A stretch of DNA of 64,000 nt, taken from Lonepinella sp042485795 (GTDB lineage Bacteria; Pseudomonadota; Gammaproteobacteria; Enterobacterales; Pasteurellaceae). This document shows positions 17,952-26,678 of this stretch, in pieces (position 1 is the stretch's first letter; the number at the start of each line of letters is the position of its first letter). The notes under the pieces were generated by a model that saw only the letters and a program-made list of their open reading frames with translations, did no database searches and was not told the origin of the DNA. The translations under genes were made by a program, and so were the position numbers. The stretch covers positions 248,001 through 312,000 of the forward strand of contig NZ_CP169368.1 of assembly GCF_042485795.1 (NCBI RefSeq). The letters run 5' to 3'.

Positions 17952-18464
17952 TTAATGAGCAGTTGGTTGTTCAGATTGTTGTTCTTCCTGCTCAATGCGA
18001 CGTAAATGTTCCATAAACAACGCATCAAAATTTACTGGAGCAAGATTTAATGCAGGGAATGTACCACGATTCACTAAGCTAGAAATTAATTCACGAGCAT
18101 AAGGGAACAGCATATTCGGGCATTGTGAAGTTAAACAATGTGCCATTTGCATATCTTCTAAACCGCTGATACTAAATACACCTGCTTGTTTGACTTCACA
18201 AATAAATGCCACTTCTTTGCTGTCTTCTAAGGTGGTTTCAGCAGAAATGTTTAACACTACTTCATATAAATCATCACCTAATTGTTTAGCTTCAGTGCTT
18301 AAATCAAAGCTTAAATTTGGTTTCCATTCTTGGTGGAAAATTTGTGGTAAATTCGGTGCTTCAAAAGACACATCTTTTACATAAATACGTTGAATTTGAA
18401 AAACAGCTTCAGGTTGAGCTTGTTCTGACGGTTGTTGAACTGGGTTTTGAGTTTCTTCAGTCAT
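17952..18464 (-). CDS. secB: Protein-export chaperone SecB
   Basis: SecB is a cytoplasmic homotetrameric chaperone that keeps preproteins unfolded and passes them to SecA. The 170-residue protein carries the core FQIQRIYVKDVSFEAPN opening after an acidic N-terminus, and the conserved CPNMLFPYARELIS segment with LAPVNFDALF. E. coli SecB has 155 and Haemophilus SecB about 169 residues. It lies 9 bp downstream of the yibN stop, so the two are likely co-transcribed. Confidence 0.97.
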   Translation of the reverse strand: MTEETQNPVQQPSEQAQPEAVFQIQRIYVKDVSFEAPNLPQIFHQEWKPNLSFDLSTEAKQLGDDLYEVVLNISAETTLEDSKEVAFICEVKQAGVFSISGLEDMQMAHCLTSQCPNMLFPYARELISSLVNRGTFPALNLAPVNFDALFMEHLRRIEQEEQQSEQPTAH

Positions 18465-18473
18465 ATAAAATCC

Positions 18474-18911
18474 TTATTTCACTAATGGTAAATTGGCAGC
18501 ATTCCAACCAGCAATGCCTTCTTGTAATACATATACTTCAACAAAGCCTTGTTTAGACAAGATCTCCGCAGAAGTATTGGCAACGGCACCTGTAGCACAA
18601 ACTAAAATGATCGGCATTTCTTTATGTTGTTCTATTTTGCCTAAATTATGTTTTTTAATATCAGTTGGCAAAAATTGTTTGCTATTAATGATATGACCAC
18701 GTTTAAATTCATCAATACTGCGTAAATCAATCACCACTGCATCTTTATTATTGATTAACGCAACAGCTTGTGAATTATTGACTAATTTCACTTTACTTAA
18801 AGCAGATTTGACGAATACATAAATGGTTGCTATAAAAACAGCGACCCAAGCAACCACTAACAAGGTATGGTTTTTGGCAAATTGAGCTGCCAAAGGCATA
18901 AATTCTTCCAT
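18474..18911 (-). CDS. yibN: Rhodanese-like membrane-anchored protein YibN
   Basis: The 145-residue protein has one N-terminal membrane helix (about residues 16-34) and then a rhodanese domain with the active-site loop VCATGAVANTSAEIL, whose cysteine could carry a persulfide. E. coli yibN lies upstream of grxC and secB; here grxC is absent and secB follows directly. It probably faces the cytoplasm with a sulfur-transfer or redox role; the biological substrate is unknown. Confidence 0.9.
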   Translation of the reverse strand: MEEFMPLAAQFAKNHTLLVVAWVAVFIATIYVFVKSALSKVKLVNNSQAVALINNKDAVVIDLRSIDEFKRGHIINSKQFLPTDIKKHNLGKIEQHKEMPIILVCATGAVANTSAEILSKQGFVEVYVLQEGIAGWNAANLPLVK

Positions 18912-18989
18912 ATTGTTCTCAAATGAAAATAAATAAAAGTAGGTACTAAGTATAACCGACTTTCAGCTTGTTGCAAAAACTAATTTTAA

Positions 18990-19424
18990 TTACACATTCA
19001 ACCAAAAAGTGACAGGTCCATCATTGGTTAAGCTGACTTGCATATCTGCTGCAAATTGCCCCGTAGAAACTTGAATTTTTTCACCGCACTTTTTAACAAA
19101 ATATTGATATAATTCATCTGCCATTTCTGGTGTTGCTCCTTTAGAAAAACTAGGACGCAACCCTTTTTGAGTATCTGCAACAAGGGTAAATTGTGATACC
19201 ACTAATAATTCTCCACCAGCTTGTTGAACATTTAAATTCATTTTACCGTCAGCGTCCGTAAACACTCGATAATTCAGCACTTTTTCCACTAATTTGTCGG
19301 CTTTGCTCTGATTATCTTGTTTTTCTACCCCAAGTAATACTAATAATCCGTTGCCAATCTCTCCGACAATTTGGTTATCCACTTCGACTTTGGCTTGGCT
19401 CACTCGTTGAATCAATCCAATCAT
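18990..19424 (-). CDS. dtd: D-aminoacyl-tRNA deacylase
   Basis: Dtd hydrolyses D-aminoacyl-tRNAs and mischarged glycyl-tRNA(Ala). The 144-residue protein contains LLVVSQFTLVADTQKGLRPSF and the cross-subunit cis Gly-Pro motif in NDGPVTFWLNV, which form the active site at the dimer interface. The start overlaps the yihY stop by four bases (19421-19424), giving a coupled yihY-dtd pair as in E. coli. Confidence 0.97.
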   Translation of the reverse strand: MIGLIQRVSQAKVEVDNQIVGEIGNGLLVLLGVEKQDNQSKADKLVEKVLNYRVFTDADGKMNLNVQQAGGELLVVSQFTLVADTQKGLRPSFSKGATPEMADELYQYFVKKCGEKIQVSTGQFAADMQVSLTNDGPVTFWLNV

Positions 19425-20302
19425 GCTTGTTTTTCCTTAATTTTTTGGCTAATTTCGTGTAAATTCAATTCGCCTGATTTAATCAACCGAATATCATCTA
19501 ATACCGCTGCTAATTGAGCCCCCAATAAAATAAATGTCCAGCTTAACCACATCCATAATAGCATGATCGGTAAGGTTGCCATTGCCCCATAAATTAACTG
19601 ATAAGAAGGGAAAGTGGTAATATACCAAGCAAAGGCTTGTTTGCCCAAAGTAAAAAATACGGCAGCAATTAACGCTCCTGCGGCGGCGTGTTGCCAATAC
19701 ACTTTTTGATTAGGCACCAATAAATAAATCAGTGAAAAACTTAACCAAGTTAACAAAAAGGGGACAAACGCCAATAATTTTAAGCCAAAAGGCAAATTAA
19801 TCCCGTCATTAAATAATTTAAAGGAAGCAATATAGCTAGAAATAGCAATACTTGCACCAATAAAAATGGGTCCAAGAGTTAAGATCGTCCAATAAATAGC
19901 GAAAGAAAACACCAGACTACGATTCTTGGCTCGCCAAATATCATTAAGGGTTTGATCAATAGACTTGATTAACATTAATGCCACCACAATTAAACTAACC
20001 ACCCCTACCGCACTCATCTGTTTGGAATTATTAACAAATTCATCAATATACTGTCCTACAACATCACTCGCAGAGGGGGCAAAATTAGTAAAAATAAATT
20101 GCTTTAATGAATCCGTCATTTCATTAAACATCGGAAAAGCAGAAAAAATAGCAAATATCACCATGACTAACGGTACAATGGCTAAAGTGGTGCTATAAGT
20201 GAGTGACCCTGCTGCTTGGGTCAGTTTATTTTGTTGAAAACGTTGCCAAAAAACATTCAAAAATAACCAAATAGACGTTAAAAACTGATCATTTTTTTTC
20301 AT
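19421..20302 (-). CDS. yihY: YihY/BrkB family inner membrane protein
   Basis: A 293-residue protein with about six transmembrane helices and the family opening KLTQAAGSLTYSTTLAIVPLVMVIFAI, plus a later LPNQKVYWQHAAAGALIAA segment. Members were once mislabelled as RNase BN; they are now regarded as membrane proteins of unknown, possibly transport, function. It is the first gene of a leftward pair with dtd, and divergent from trmL. Confidence 0.93.
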   Translation of the reverse strand: MKKNDQFLTSIWLFLNVFWQRFQQNKLTQAAGSLTYSTTLAIVPLVMVIFAIFSAFPMFNEMTDSLKQFIFTNFAPSASDVVGQYIDEFVNNSKQMSAVGVVSLIVVALMLIKSIDQTLNDIWRAKNRSLVFSFAIYWTILTLGPIFIGASIAISSYIASFKLFNDGINLPFGLKLLAFVPFLLTWLSFSLIYLLVPNQKVYWQHAAAGALIAAVFFTLGKQAFAWYITTFPSYQLIYGAMATLPIMLLWMWLSWTFILLGAQLAAVLDDIRLIKSGELNLHEISQKIKEKQA

Positions 20303-20360
20303 AAGATTTTTCCTCTAAACTGCGGTACAATTTGCCATTATTTCTAAACTGAGAATTATT

Positions 20361-20837
20361 ATGTTAGATATTGTTTTATATGAACCAGAAATTCCACAAA
20401 ATACAGGTAACATCATTCGTTTATGTGCCAACACTGGTTTCCGTTTACATTTAATTGAACCGCTTGGTTTTACTTGGGACGATAAAAGATTACGTCGTTC
20501 TGGATTAGATTATCATGAATTCGCCGAAATCAAAAAACATAAAACCTTTGAACAATTTTTGCAAACGGAGCAACCTAAACGATTATTTGCAATGACGACC
20601 AAAGGAAGCCCTGCACACAGTGAAGTGCGGTTTGAATTAGGTGATTATTTGATGTTCGGACCAGAAACAAGGGGAATTCCAATGTCAATTTTAAACAATA
20701 TGCCAATGGAACAAAAAATTCGTATTCCTATGGCGGAAAACAGTCGTAGTATGAATTTATCAAACTCTGTAGCCGTAGCTGTTTATGAGGCTTGGCGACA
20801 ATTAGGTTATCAAGGTGCGGTGAATTTAACACGCTGA
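20361..20837 (+). CDS. trmL: tRNA (cytidine(34)-2'-O)-methyltransferase
   Basis: TrmL (SPOUT family) 2'-O-methylates the wobble base of tRNA(Leu) isoacceptors. The 158-residue protein has the family start MLDIVLYEPEIPQNTGNIIR and the knotted SAM-binding C-terminus with GPETRGIP, IPM and SMNLSNSVAVAVYEAWRQ. E. coli TrmL has 157 residues. An uptake signal lies inside at about 20624. Followed by a terminator-like hairpin. Confidence 0.97.
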   Translation: MLDIVLYEPEIPQNTGNIIRLCANTGFRLHLIEPLGFTWDDKRLRRSGLDYHEFAEIKKHKTFEQFLQTEQPKRLFAMTTKGSPAHSEVRFELGDYLMFGPETRGIPMSILNNMPMEQKIRIPMAENSRSMNLSNSVAVAVYEAWRQLGYQGAVNLTR

Positions 20838-20855
20838 GAAAATATAACGAGCAAA

Positions 20856-20897
20856 AAAAATGCAATGAGAAATTGTAATATTTTTCATCGCATTTTT
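20856..20897 (+). terminator. Terminator-like hairpin after trmL
   Basis: AAAAATGC (20856-20863) pairs with GCATTTTT (20890-20897), with an inner ATGA/TCAT extension; T-rich tail. From 20898 to 21130 I see only AT-rich sequence without a recognisable gene, tRNA or repeat. Confidence 0.6.
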
Positions 20898-21130
20898 AAC
20901 TTTAATTGCTTTCCAATAAGAGAATAACAAATCCCTTAGTATCCTAAACATACCCTACATAAAGTGTCCCCACACCTGTAAGATATGAGTTGAATTATAA
21001 GGAAAATCTTTTCTCTGTAAATCACAAAATTGTAAAGCGAACGTAAAGATTATTGATTTTAAATGCAATTTTAAAGAAATTTATTTTTACAGTTGAGCAA
21101 ATAAACGCCATAATTCGATCAATTTCTCAA

Positions 21131-22171
21131 TTAAATTGCTATTTTTTGATCAAGTTTTGCACTCTCAAATGCCTTTTCAATGATATTTAATACCAAAATA
21201 ACCTGCTCTAGGCTGACTAACTGCGGTGCTTTTTCCGTAATATTTGCATAAAGATTATCAAATAACGCTCGATAACTGGTTGCTACATTTGGATAAGCAT
21301 AACGTACAACTTGGTTATCTTGTTCAGTATGTAAAATACCCCACGATTCTTCACTCTCAGCATTCCAATTCCCCACGGGAACAATACCGTTGATTAACAG
21401 ATTTTCTTGCTGATCGGCTTTCGCCTTAAGGTAAGAACCTAGTTTACCGTGCAAGGCGAATTGTGCGTTAGTTTCTCGAACATATTTACTCGCAATCAGC
21501 GATACTTTTAAACCGTTAGCATAATATAAATGCACATCAAAATTATCATCCACCACCGAATCTTCATGCTGCGAACGAATATCCGCAAATACCGCTTGTG
21601 GTTTGCCAAATAAATACACCGCCTGATCAATTAAATGTACACCTAAATCATACATCAAGCCTGTGCCTTGTTCGCCCGTTTCTTTCCATTGTTTCGGATT
21701 TTTACTTTTAGCATAACGTTCCATACGGATTTCACAATCCACGGGTTCACCGATTAACCCTTTTTGTAAAATTTCTTTTGCGGTAGCGATATGACTATCC
21801 CAACGGCGGTTTTGATAAACATACAAAGTAATATTATGTTGTTTAGCTAACTCGCTTAACTCTAACGCTTGTTGTGCAGTTGCCACTAACGGCTTTTCTA
21901 CCAACACATTTTTTTTCGCTAAAATAGCTTGTTTCACCATAGTATAATGGGTTTGATTTGGCGTAGTAATCACCACCAGATCGATCTCATCAGTTAATAA
22001 TTCTGCGTAATCTCGCACAATTTGCACATCAGGCAACCATGCTTTGGCTCGTTCAGTAGAACGCTCATACACTTTACGGATTTGGAAACGTGGATCGGAT
22101 TTAAAAAAGGGGATATGGAAAAGGCGAGCAGAATAACCGCTACCCGCAATAGCGACATTAATGGATTTCAT
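21131..22171 (-). CDS. Gfo/Idh/MocA family NAD(P)-dependent oxidoreductase (YdgJ-like)
   Basis: A 346-residue cytoplasmic dehydrogenase. The N-terminal Rossmann fold reads VAIAGSGYSARLFHIPFF, and EKPLVAT supplies the catalytic lysine of the Gfo/Idh/MocA family. A second domain contains YDLGVHLIDQA. The length and pattern resemble E. coli YdgJ, whose substrate is not well defined; members oxidise sugars or cyclitols. It stands alone, with no sugar-transport genes next to it, so no substrate can be inferred. Confidence 0.88.
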   Translation of the reverse strand: MKSINVAIAGSGYSARLFHIPFFKSDPRFQIRKVYERSTERAKAWLPDVQIVRDYAELLTDEIDLVVITTPNQTHYTMVKQAILAKKNVLVEKPLVATAQQALELSELAKQHNITLYVYQNRRWDSHIATAKEILQKGLIGEPVDCEIRMERYAKSKNPKQWKETGEQGTGLMYDLGVHLIDQAVYLFGKPQAVFADIRSQHEDSVVDDNFDVHLYYANGLKVSLIASKYVRETNAQFALHGKLGSYLKAKADQQENLLINGIVPVGNWNAESEESWGILHTEQDNQVVRYAYPNVATSYRALFDNLYANITEKAPQLVSLEQVILVLNIIEKAFESAKLDQKIAI

Positions 22172-22189
22172 GATTTTTCCTAGTAAAAG

Positions 22190-22211
22190 ACCCCATATTT
22201 ACATACGGGGT
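22190..22211 (-). terminator. Terminator of the FMN reductase gene
   Basis: Read leftward, ACCCCGTAT and ATATGGGGT pair (one G-U) around a four-base loop and are followed by CTTTT. It lies between the FMN reductase stop (22299) and the downstream oxidoreductase start, so the two genes are probably separate units. Confidence 0.65.
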
Positions 22212-22298
22212 TAAGCATATTACGCCACGCTGTGGCTAGAAAAGATGCGGAGCATCGTTACTATTCATAGCCCTGTACGTTAGTGCAGAGAATACAAA

Positions 22299-22838
22299 TT
22301 ATTGCACAAAATCCGCATACTCATTAATGAATTTTTGTAATTTTTGTTTCACATCTTCAGAAGCAATTTCACCTTGCTCATTAAATACACCACCGAAAAT
22401 TCCTGGCACTTGTGCCACGTTTGGTAACAATTTCATGTTCACATAATGAGCTGTGACTAAGGCTTTTAAACTTGCCGTTACACCAGCACCGTCAGTTGCT
22501 GTCACGGTCACAATACCAGCAGGTTTATCGATCCATAGGCTTTCACCTGACGGGCGAGAACCAATATCCACAGCATTTTTTAATACTGCTGGAGTACTAC
22601 CGTTATGTTCTGGGCTTACAAATAAAATCCCATCTGCTTCGCTAATTTGTTTACGAAAACGGACATATTGTGCTGGGCTATTGTCGTCTAAATCACGGTT
22701 ATATAGCGGAAGATCCGCAATTTCCAAGAAATTTAGTTGAATGCTGGTTGGTGCGATAGCTTTTAAATACTTAGCCACGATTTGGTTAAATGAAGTTTTG
22801 CTATTACTTCCTACTAATACTGCAATTTGTTTTGCCAT
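22299..22838 (-). CDS. NADPH-dependent FMN reductase family protein
   Basis: The 179-residue protein is a flavodoxin-like reductase. It has the phosphate-binding LVGSNSKTSFNQIVAKYL near the N-terminus and a SPEHNGSTPAVLKNAVD loop (canonical SPEYNxSxPGxLKNAID), typical of ChrR/AzoR-like quinone or azo reductases. Probably soluble, using NAD(P)H and FMN; physiological substrate unknown. It lies 44 bp downstream of a pirin gene, and both may belong to a redox-stress unit; this is inference. Confidence 0.9.
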   Translation of the reverse strand: MAKQIAVLVGSNSKTSFNQIVAKYLKAIAPTSIQLNFLEIADLPLYNRDLDDNSPAQYVRFRKQISEADGILFVSPEHNGSTPAVLKNAVDIGSRPSGESLWIDKPAGIVTVTATDGAGVTASLKALVTAHYVNMKLLPNVAQVPGIFGGVFNEQGEIASEDVKQKLQKFINEYADFVQ

Positions 22839-22882
22839 AATAATTTTCCTCTTAAAATGTATTTTTTATCTTAGACCTAAGT

Positions 22883-23572
22883 TTAGACCAAATCAAACAG
22901 TAAAAATTCCACTTCACTATCTGTTTTAATTTTCAACTCTTGTTCTGCTTTAATCCCTAACGCATCACTGGTATTTAACTCAACCCCATTGACAGTTAGT
23001 TTTCCTTTAACCACTTGTAACCAATAACTGCGGTGAGAATTTAGGCTAATTTCTTCAGTACGGTTAGCTGCCAGTTGATAACGCCATAATTTCATATCCT
23101 GATAAATTTTAAAAGACCCGTCACTGGCATCTGGGGATAAAATTAAAGTTCCACCTTGTTTATCCTCAAATTTACCCTGTGCATATCTTGGGGTAATATT
23201 TTTCTGATTTGGAATGATCCAAATTTGATATAAATGCAAGGTTTCTTTTTCATCTGGATTAATTTCTGAATGAAAAATCCCACTACCAGCCGACATAATC
23301 TGAAATTCACCCGCTTTTACTTCGGTCTGATTACCCATACTATCTTGGTGAGCCACACGCCCGTTTAGTACATAAGTCAAAATTTCCATATTATCGTGGG
23401 GGTGTTTACCAAAACCACGTACTGGAGCAATAAAATCTTCATTAATTACTCGTAAATGGGAAAAATGAATATAGTTGGGATCATAATAACTACCAAAAGA
23501 AAAAGTATGATAGCTTTCTAACCAATCAAATGAACCGTCACCACGTTCCTTTGCGTATCTTATTTGTAACAT
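22883..23572 (-). CDS. Pirin family protein (YhhW-like bicupin)
   Basis: A 229-residue bicupin. The N-terminal cupin carries the metal ligands in GFGKHPHDNMEILTYVLNG and FHSEINPDE, the arrangement of E. coli YhhW, which shows quercetinase activity in vitro. Start at the ATG at 23570-23572 with family-typical MLQIRYAKERG. It is upstream of the FMN reductase on the same strand. True role unknown. Confidence 0.9.
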   Translation of the reverse strand: MLQIRYAKERGDGSFDWLESYHTFSFGSYYDPNYIHFSHLRVINEDFIAPVRGFGKHPHDNMEILTYVLNGRVAHQDSMGNQTEVKAGEFQIMSAGSGIFHSEINPDEKETLHLYQIWIIPNQKNITPRYAQGKFEDKQGGTLILSPDASDGSFKIYQDMKLWRYQLAANRTEEISLNSHRSYWLQVVKGKLTVNGVELNTSDALGIKAEQELKIKTDSEVEFLLFDLV

Positions 23573-23783
23573 ATAATGTTGTTCTCCAATTAGATTTATA
23601 AGGGTAAGTTTAACTGTTATTTATTATGAGATAAATATCTCATTTATTGAAACATTATTAATTAAAAGTAAAGTATAAGAGCATAAATAACCCTTTGACC
23701 ACGACAAAGTGCGGTATTTTTTTTCGTTTTTTTTGTGTAGAATGATAAATAACGTCACAATATAGAAGAAAAGGAAATTTATT

Positions 23784-24173
23784 ATGACCACAGTTATTCA
23801 TACAGATAAAGCACCCGCAGCCATAGGACCTTATGTACAAGCTGTGGATTTAGGTAATTTAGTGCTGACTTCAGGACAAATTCCAGTCAATCCTGCTACA
23901 GGGGAAATTGCAACGGACATTGTGGCTCAAACACGTCAATCGTTAGAAAATATTAAAGCGATTATTGAGCAAGCAGGATTAACGGTTAGCGATATTGTAA
24001 AAACCACTGTTTTTGTAAAAGATCTTAACCATTTTGCTGCCGTTAATACAGAATACGAACGTTTCTTCCAAGAAAATAATCACCCGACTTTCCCTGCTCG
24101 TTCTTGTGTTGAAGTAGCTCGTTTACCAAAAGATGTTGGCTTAGAAATTGAAGCCATTGCGGTTAGAAAATAA
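23784..24173 (+). CDS. ridA: RidA family enamine/imine deaminase
   Basis: RidA hydrolyses reactive 2-aminoacrylate and related imines formed by PLP enzymes such as threonine dehydratase, itself encoded in this window (ilvA). The 129-residue protein has the catalytic arginine R106 in FPARSCVEVARLPKDV and the C-terminal EIEAIAVRK signature. AAGGAAA precedes the ATG. Its stop codon abuts the gph start, giving a ridA-gph unit. An uptake signal lies upstream (about 23707). Confidence 0.95.
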   Translation: MTTVIHTDKAPAAIGPYVQAVDLGNLVLTSGQIPVNPATGEIATDIVAQTRQSLENIKAIIEQAGLTVSDIVKTTVFVKDLNHFAAVNTEYERFFQENNHPTFPARSCVEVARLPKDVGLEIEAIAVRK

Positions 24174-24860
24174 ATGGTAAAGATTATGGCATCACAATTT
24201 AAACTTATCGGTTTTGATTTAGACGGCACTCTAGTCAATAGCCTGCCCGATTTAGCACTTTCGGTAAATTCTGCTTTAGCGGAATTTAATTTTCCACTAG
24301 CAGAAGAAAGCCTAGTACTCACTTGGATTGGTAATGGTGCAGATGTATTAATTAGCCGAGCTTTGGATTGGGCTATGCAACAAACTGGTAAACCACTAGA
24401 CGAACAGCAAATCCAGCAATTAAAACTGCGGTTTAATTTTTATTACGGTGAAAATTTGTGTAATGTGAGTCGTTTATATCCGAATGTAAAAACCACTTTA
24501 GAACAGTTAAAAGCTCGTGGGTTTGTGTTGGCAGTAGTAACCAATAAACCAACTAAACACGTTCAACCTGTATTAAAAGCCTTTGCTATTGACCATTTAT
24601 TTAGTGAAACCTTAGGCGGTCAATCTTTACCAGCGATTAAACCGCATCCAGCTCCACTTTATTATTTATGTGGTAAATTTGGTTTTTATCCACACCAGAT
24701 GTTATTTGTAGGGGATTCTCGCAATGACATTCTCGCCGCTCACAATGCTGGCTGTGCAGCAGTAGGCTTAACCTACGGCTATAATTACAACATTCCGATT
24801 GCAGAAAGCCACCCTGAATGGGTGTTTGATGACTTTGCGGATATTCTAAAAATCGTTTAA
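24174..24860 (+). CDS. gph: Phosphoglycolate phosphatase
   Basis: Gph dephosphorylates 2-phosphoglycolate, a product of DNA 3'-end repair. The 228-residue HAD hydrolase has motif I GFDLDGTLVNS, motif II VVTNKP and motif III/IV FVGDSRNDILAA. The start could be 24174, directly after the ridA stop, or the ATG four codons later (MASQFK); I give the longer form. It is followed by trpS after 38 bp, as in several gamma-proteobacteria (gph-trpS). Confidence 0.94.
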   Translation: MVKIMASQFKLIGFDLDGTLVNSLPDLALSVNSALAEFNFPLAEESLVLTWIGNGADVLISRALDWAMQQTGKPLDEQQIQQLKLRFNFYYGENLCNVSRLYPNVKTTLEQLKARGFVLAVVTNKPTKHVQPVLKAFAIDHLFSETLGGQSLPAIKPHPAPLYYLCGKFGFYPHQMLFVGDSRNDILAAHNAGCAAVGLTYGYNYNIPIAESHPEWVFDDFADILKIV

Positions 24861-24898
24861 ACTGCGGTACAAAAATAGCAAGTTTTAAGGAACAAAAA

Positions 24899-25915
24899 AT
24901 GACTAAACCAGTTGTATTAAGTGGCGTTCAGCCATCAGGTGAATTAACTATTGGAAACTATCTCGGTGCATTACGTCAATGGGTCAAAATGCAAGATGAC
25001 TTCGATTGTCTGTTCTGTATCGTGGATTTGCACGCTATTACCGTTCGTCAAGATCCTGATAAATTACGTAAAGCCACTTTAGACGTGCTTGCACTCTATT
25101 TGGCCTGTGGCATCGACCCAGAAAAAAGCACCATCTTTGTGCAATCTCATGTACCTGAACATACGCAATTAGCATGGGTATTAAATTGTTATACCTATTT
25201 CGGTGAAATGAGCCGTATGACGCAATTCAAAGATAAATCCAGCAAATACGCTGAAAATGTGAATGTGGGCTTATTTACTTACCCCGTATTAATGGCGGCG
25301 GATATTTTATTATATCAAGCCAACCAAGTACCCGTGGGCGAAGACCAACGTCAACACCTTGAAATCACGCGTGATATTGCACAACGTTTTAATGCTTTAT
25401 ATCCAAATGAAAAAGGGGAATTATTTGTAGTACCAGAAGCCTTTATTCCAAAAGCAGGGGCAAAAGTAATGGCATTGCAAGATCCTACTAAGAAAATGTC
25501 AAAATCCGATGAAAACCGCAATAACGTGATTACCTTGTTGGAAGATCCAAAATCTGTTGAGAAAAAAATCAAACGAGCTATGACCGATGGCGAAGAACCG
25601 CCTGTGGTACGTTATGATTTACAAAATAAAGCGGGGGTATCAAACTTATTGGAGATTCTTTCCGTTATTCGTGATGTGCCGATTGCGGATTTAGAAAAAG
25701 AATTTGAAGGTAAAATGTATGGTCATTTAAAAGGGGCGGTAGCAGAAAACGTAGTCAGCATGTTAACTGAGTTACAAGAGCGTTTTTATCATTATCGTAA
25801 TAATGAAACCTTGTTAAATCAAATTGCATCGGAAGGTGCAAAAAAAGCCCGTGAACGTGCAGCCAACACCTTAGCCAGCGTTTACCAAGCCATCGGGTTT
25901 GTACCCGCCCAATAA
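24899..25915 (+). CDS. trpS: Tryptophanyl-tRNA synthetase
   Basis: Class I aminoacyl-tRNA synthetase charging tRNA(Trp). The 338-residue protein has the HIGH-like segment SGVQPSGELTIGNYLGA and the KMSKS loop (TKKMSKSDEN). E. coli TrpS has 334 residues. AAGGAAC precedes the ATG. A strong terminator follows, so ridA-gph-trpS may form one transcript. Confidence 0.98.
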   Translation: MTKPVVLSGVQPSGELTIGNYLGALRQWVKMQDDFDCLFCIVDLHAITVRQDPDKLRKATLDVLALYLACGIDPEKSTIFVQSHVPEHTQLAWVLNCYTYFGEMSRMTQFKDKSSKYAENVNVGLFTYPVLMAADILLYQANQVPVGEDQRQHLEITRDIAQRFNALYPNEKGELFVVPEAFIPKAGAKVMALQDPTKKMSKSDENRNNVITLLEDPKSVEKKIKRAMTDGEEPPVVRYDLQNKAGVSNLLEILSVIRDVPIADLEKEFEGKMYGHLKGAVAENVVSMLTELQERFYHYRNNETLLNQIASEGAKKARERAANTLASVYQAIGFVPAQ

Positions 25916-25939
25916 ACTTTTGTAGTAAATTATAGTCTA

Positions 25940-25972
25940 AATTAAGGTGTGATAACTCACGCCTTAATTTTT
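25940..25972 (+). terminator. Rho-independent terminator of trpS
   Basis: AATTAAGGTGTGA (25940-25952) pairs with TCACGCCTTAATT (25957-25969), 13 bp with one G-U, loop of four, then T-run. It lies just upstream of the next gene's AGGAG. Confidence 0.9.
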
Positions 25973-25982
25973 AGGAGCAAAC

Positions 25983-26618
25983 ATGAAAATTCTTAAATTT
26001 ATTACCGCACTTTGTGCTTTAACGACTGCTAGCCTTGCTCAAGCGGTGGATTACAATATCAAATACAGTTCTAACTACTTAATGCCAGCTTATGTGCATT
26101 TTAGTGAGAATGGGGCAAATTATTCTATTAATGCCAAAATTAATGTACCGCTTTATAACATTCAATTTATTTCATCAGGTACACACGATAGCCGTAATTT
26201 CACCATGTTTAATTACAAAGATACTCGCAATAAAAACACCTACGCATTGGCAAAAATCAATGGTAAACAAATTGAGTACGGTAAAGTAAAAAGTGGATTA
26301 AAAACTGAAAGTGTGAGTATGCCTGTTTATGATTTATTTACCATGGCATTCCAATTAACTTATTATGATAAATTACCAACCAATTTCATCATTACTAATG
26401 GTAAAAAACTTTATCCAATGAATAATGTTTTCGTGAAAAAAAGCGAACAAAATATCACAGTGTCAGGTCGAACCATAAAAGAACTAACCTATACCTTTAA
26501 AACGGGTGATAAGGATATTATGGTCAAAAAATATCAAGACGAACAATTTCCACGTTATTTAAAATATACTCGTGATGGCGATAATTATGAGCTGACATTT
26601 AGTAAATTAATCAAGTAA
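25983..26618 (+). CDS. Periplasmic DUF3108-like protein
   Basis: A 211-residue exported protein with a signal peptide (cleavage after AQA, about residue 21). The mature part is rich in short beta strands and begins VDYNIKYSSNYLMPAYVHFSENGANYSINAKINVPLYN. This resembles DUF3108 proteins, which are proposed beta-sandwich periplasmic proteins with no known function. AGGAG precedes the ATG; an uptake signal lies in the signal-peptide codons (about 26006). It is a single-gene unit bounded by terminators. Confidence 0.75.
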   Translation: MKILKFITALCALTTASLAQAVDYNIKYSSNYLMPAYVHFSENGANYSINAKINVPLYNIQFISSGTHDSRNFTMFNYKDTRNKNTYALAKINGKQIEYGKVKSGLKTESVSMPVYDLFTMAFQLTYYDKLPTNFIITNGKKLYPMNNVFVKKSEQNITVSGRTIKELTYTFKTGDKDIMVKKYQDEQFPRYLKYTRDGDNYELTFSKLIK

Positions 26619-26639
26619 GGACTTTTGGCAGTACAACAA

Positions 26640-26675
26640 AGCTCGCCCCATTGAAAAATATGGGGCAAGCTTTTA
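26640..26675. terminator. Bidirectional terminator between the DUF3108-like gene and glpX
   Basis: AGCTCGCCCCAT (26640-26651) pairs with ATGGGGCAAGCT (26660-26671) with one mismatch and is followed by TTTTAT. It is placed between convergent stops and could serve both. Confidence 0.8.
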
Positions 26676-26678
26676 TCT

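Noticed and set aside
22212..22298. Possible small RNA or tRNA in the gap between the oxidoreductase and FMN reductase genes
   Set aside because: A short GATGC/GCATC pairing exists, but there is no cloverleaf, promoter or terminator beyond the one already listed.
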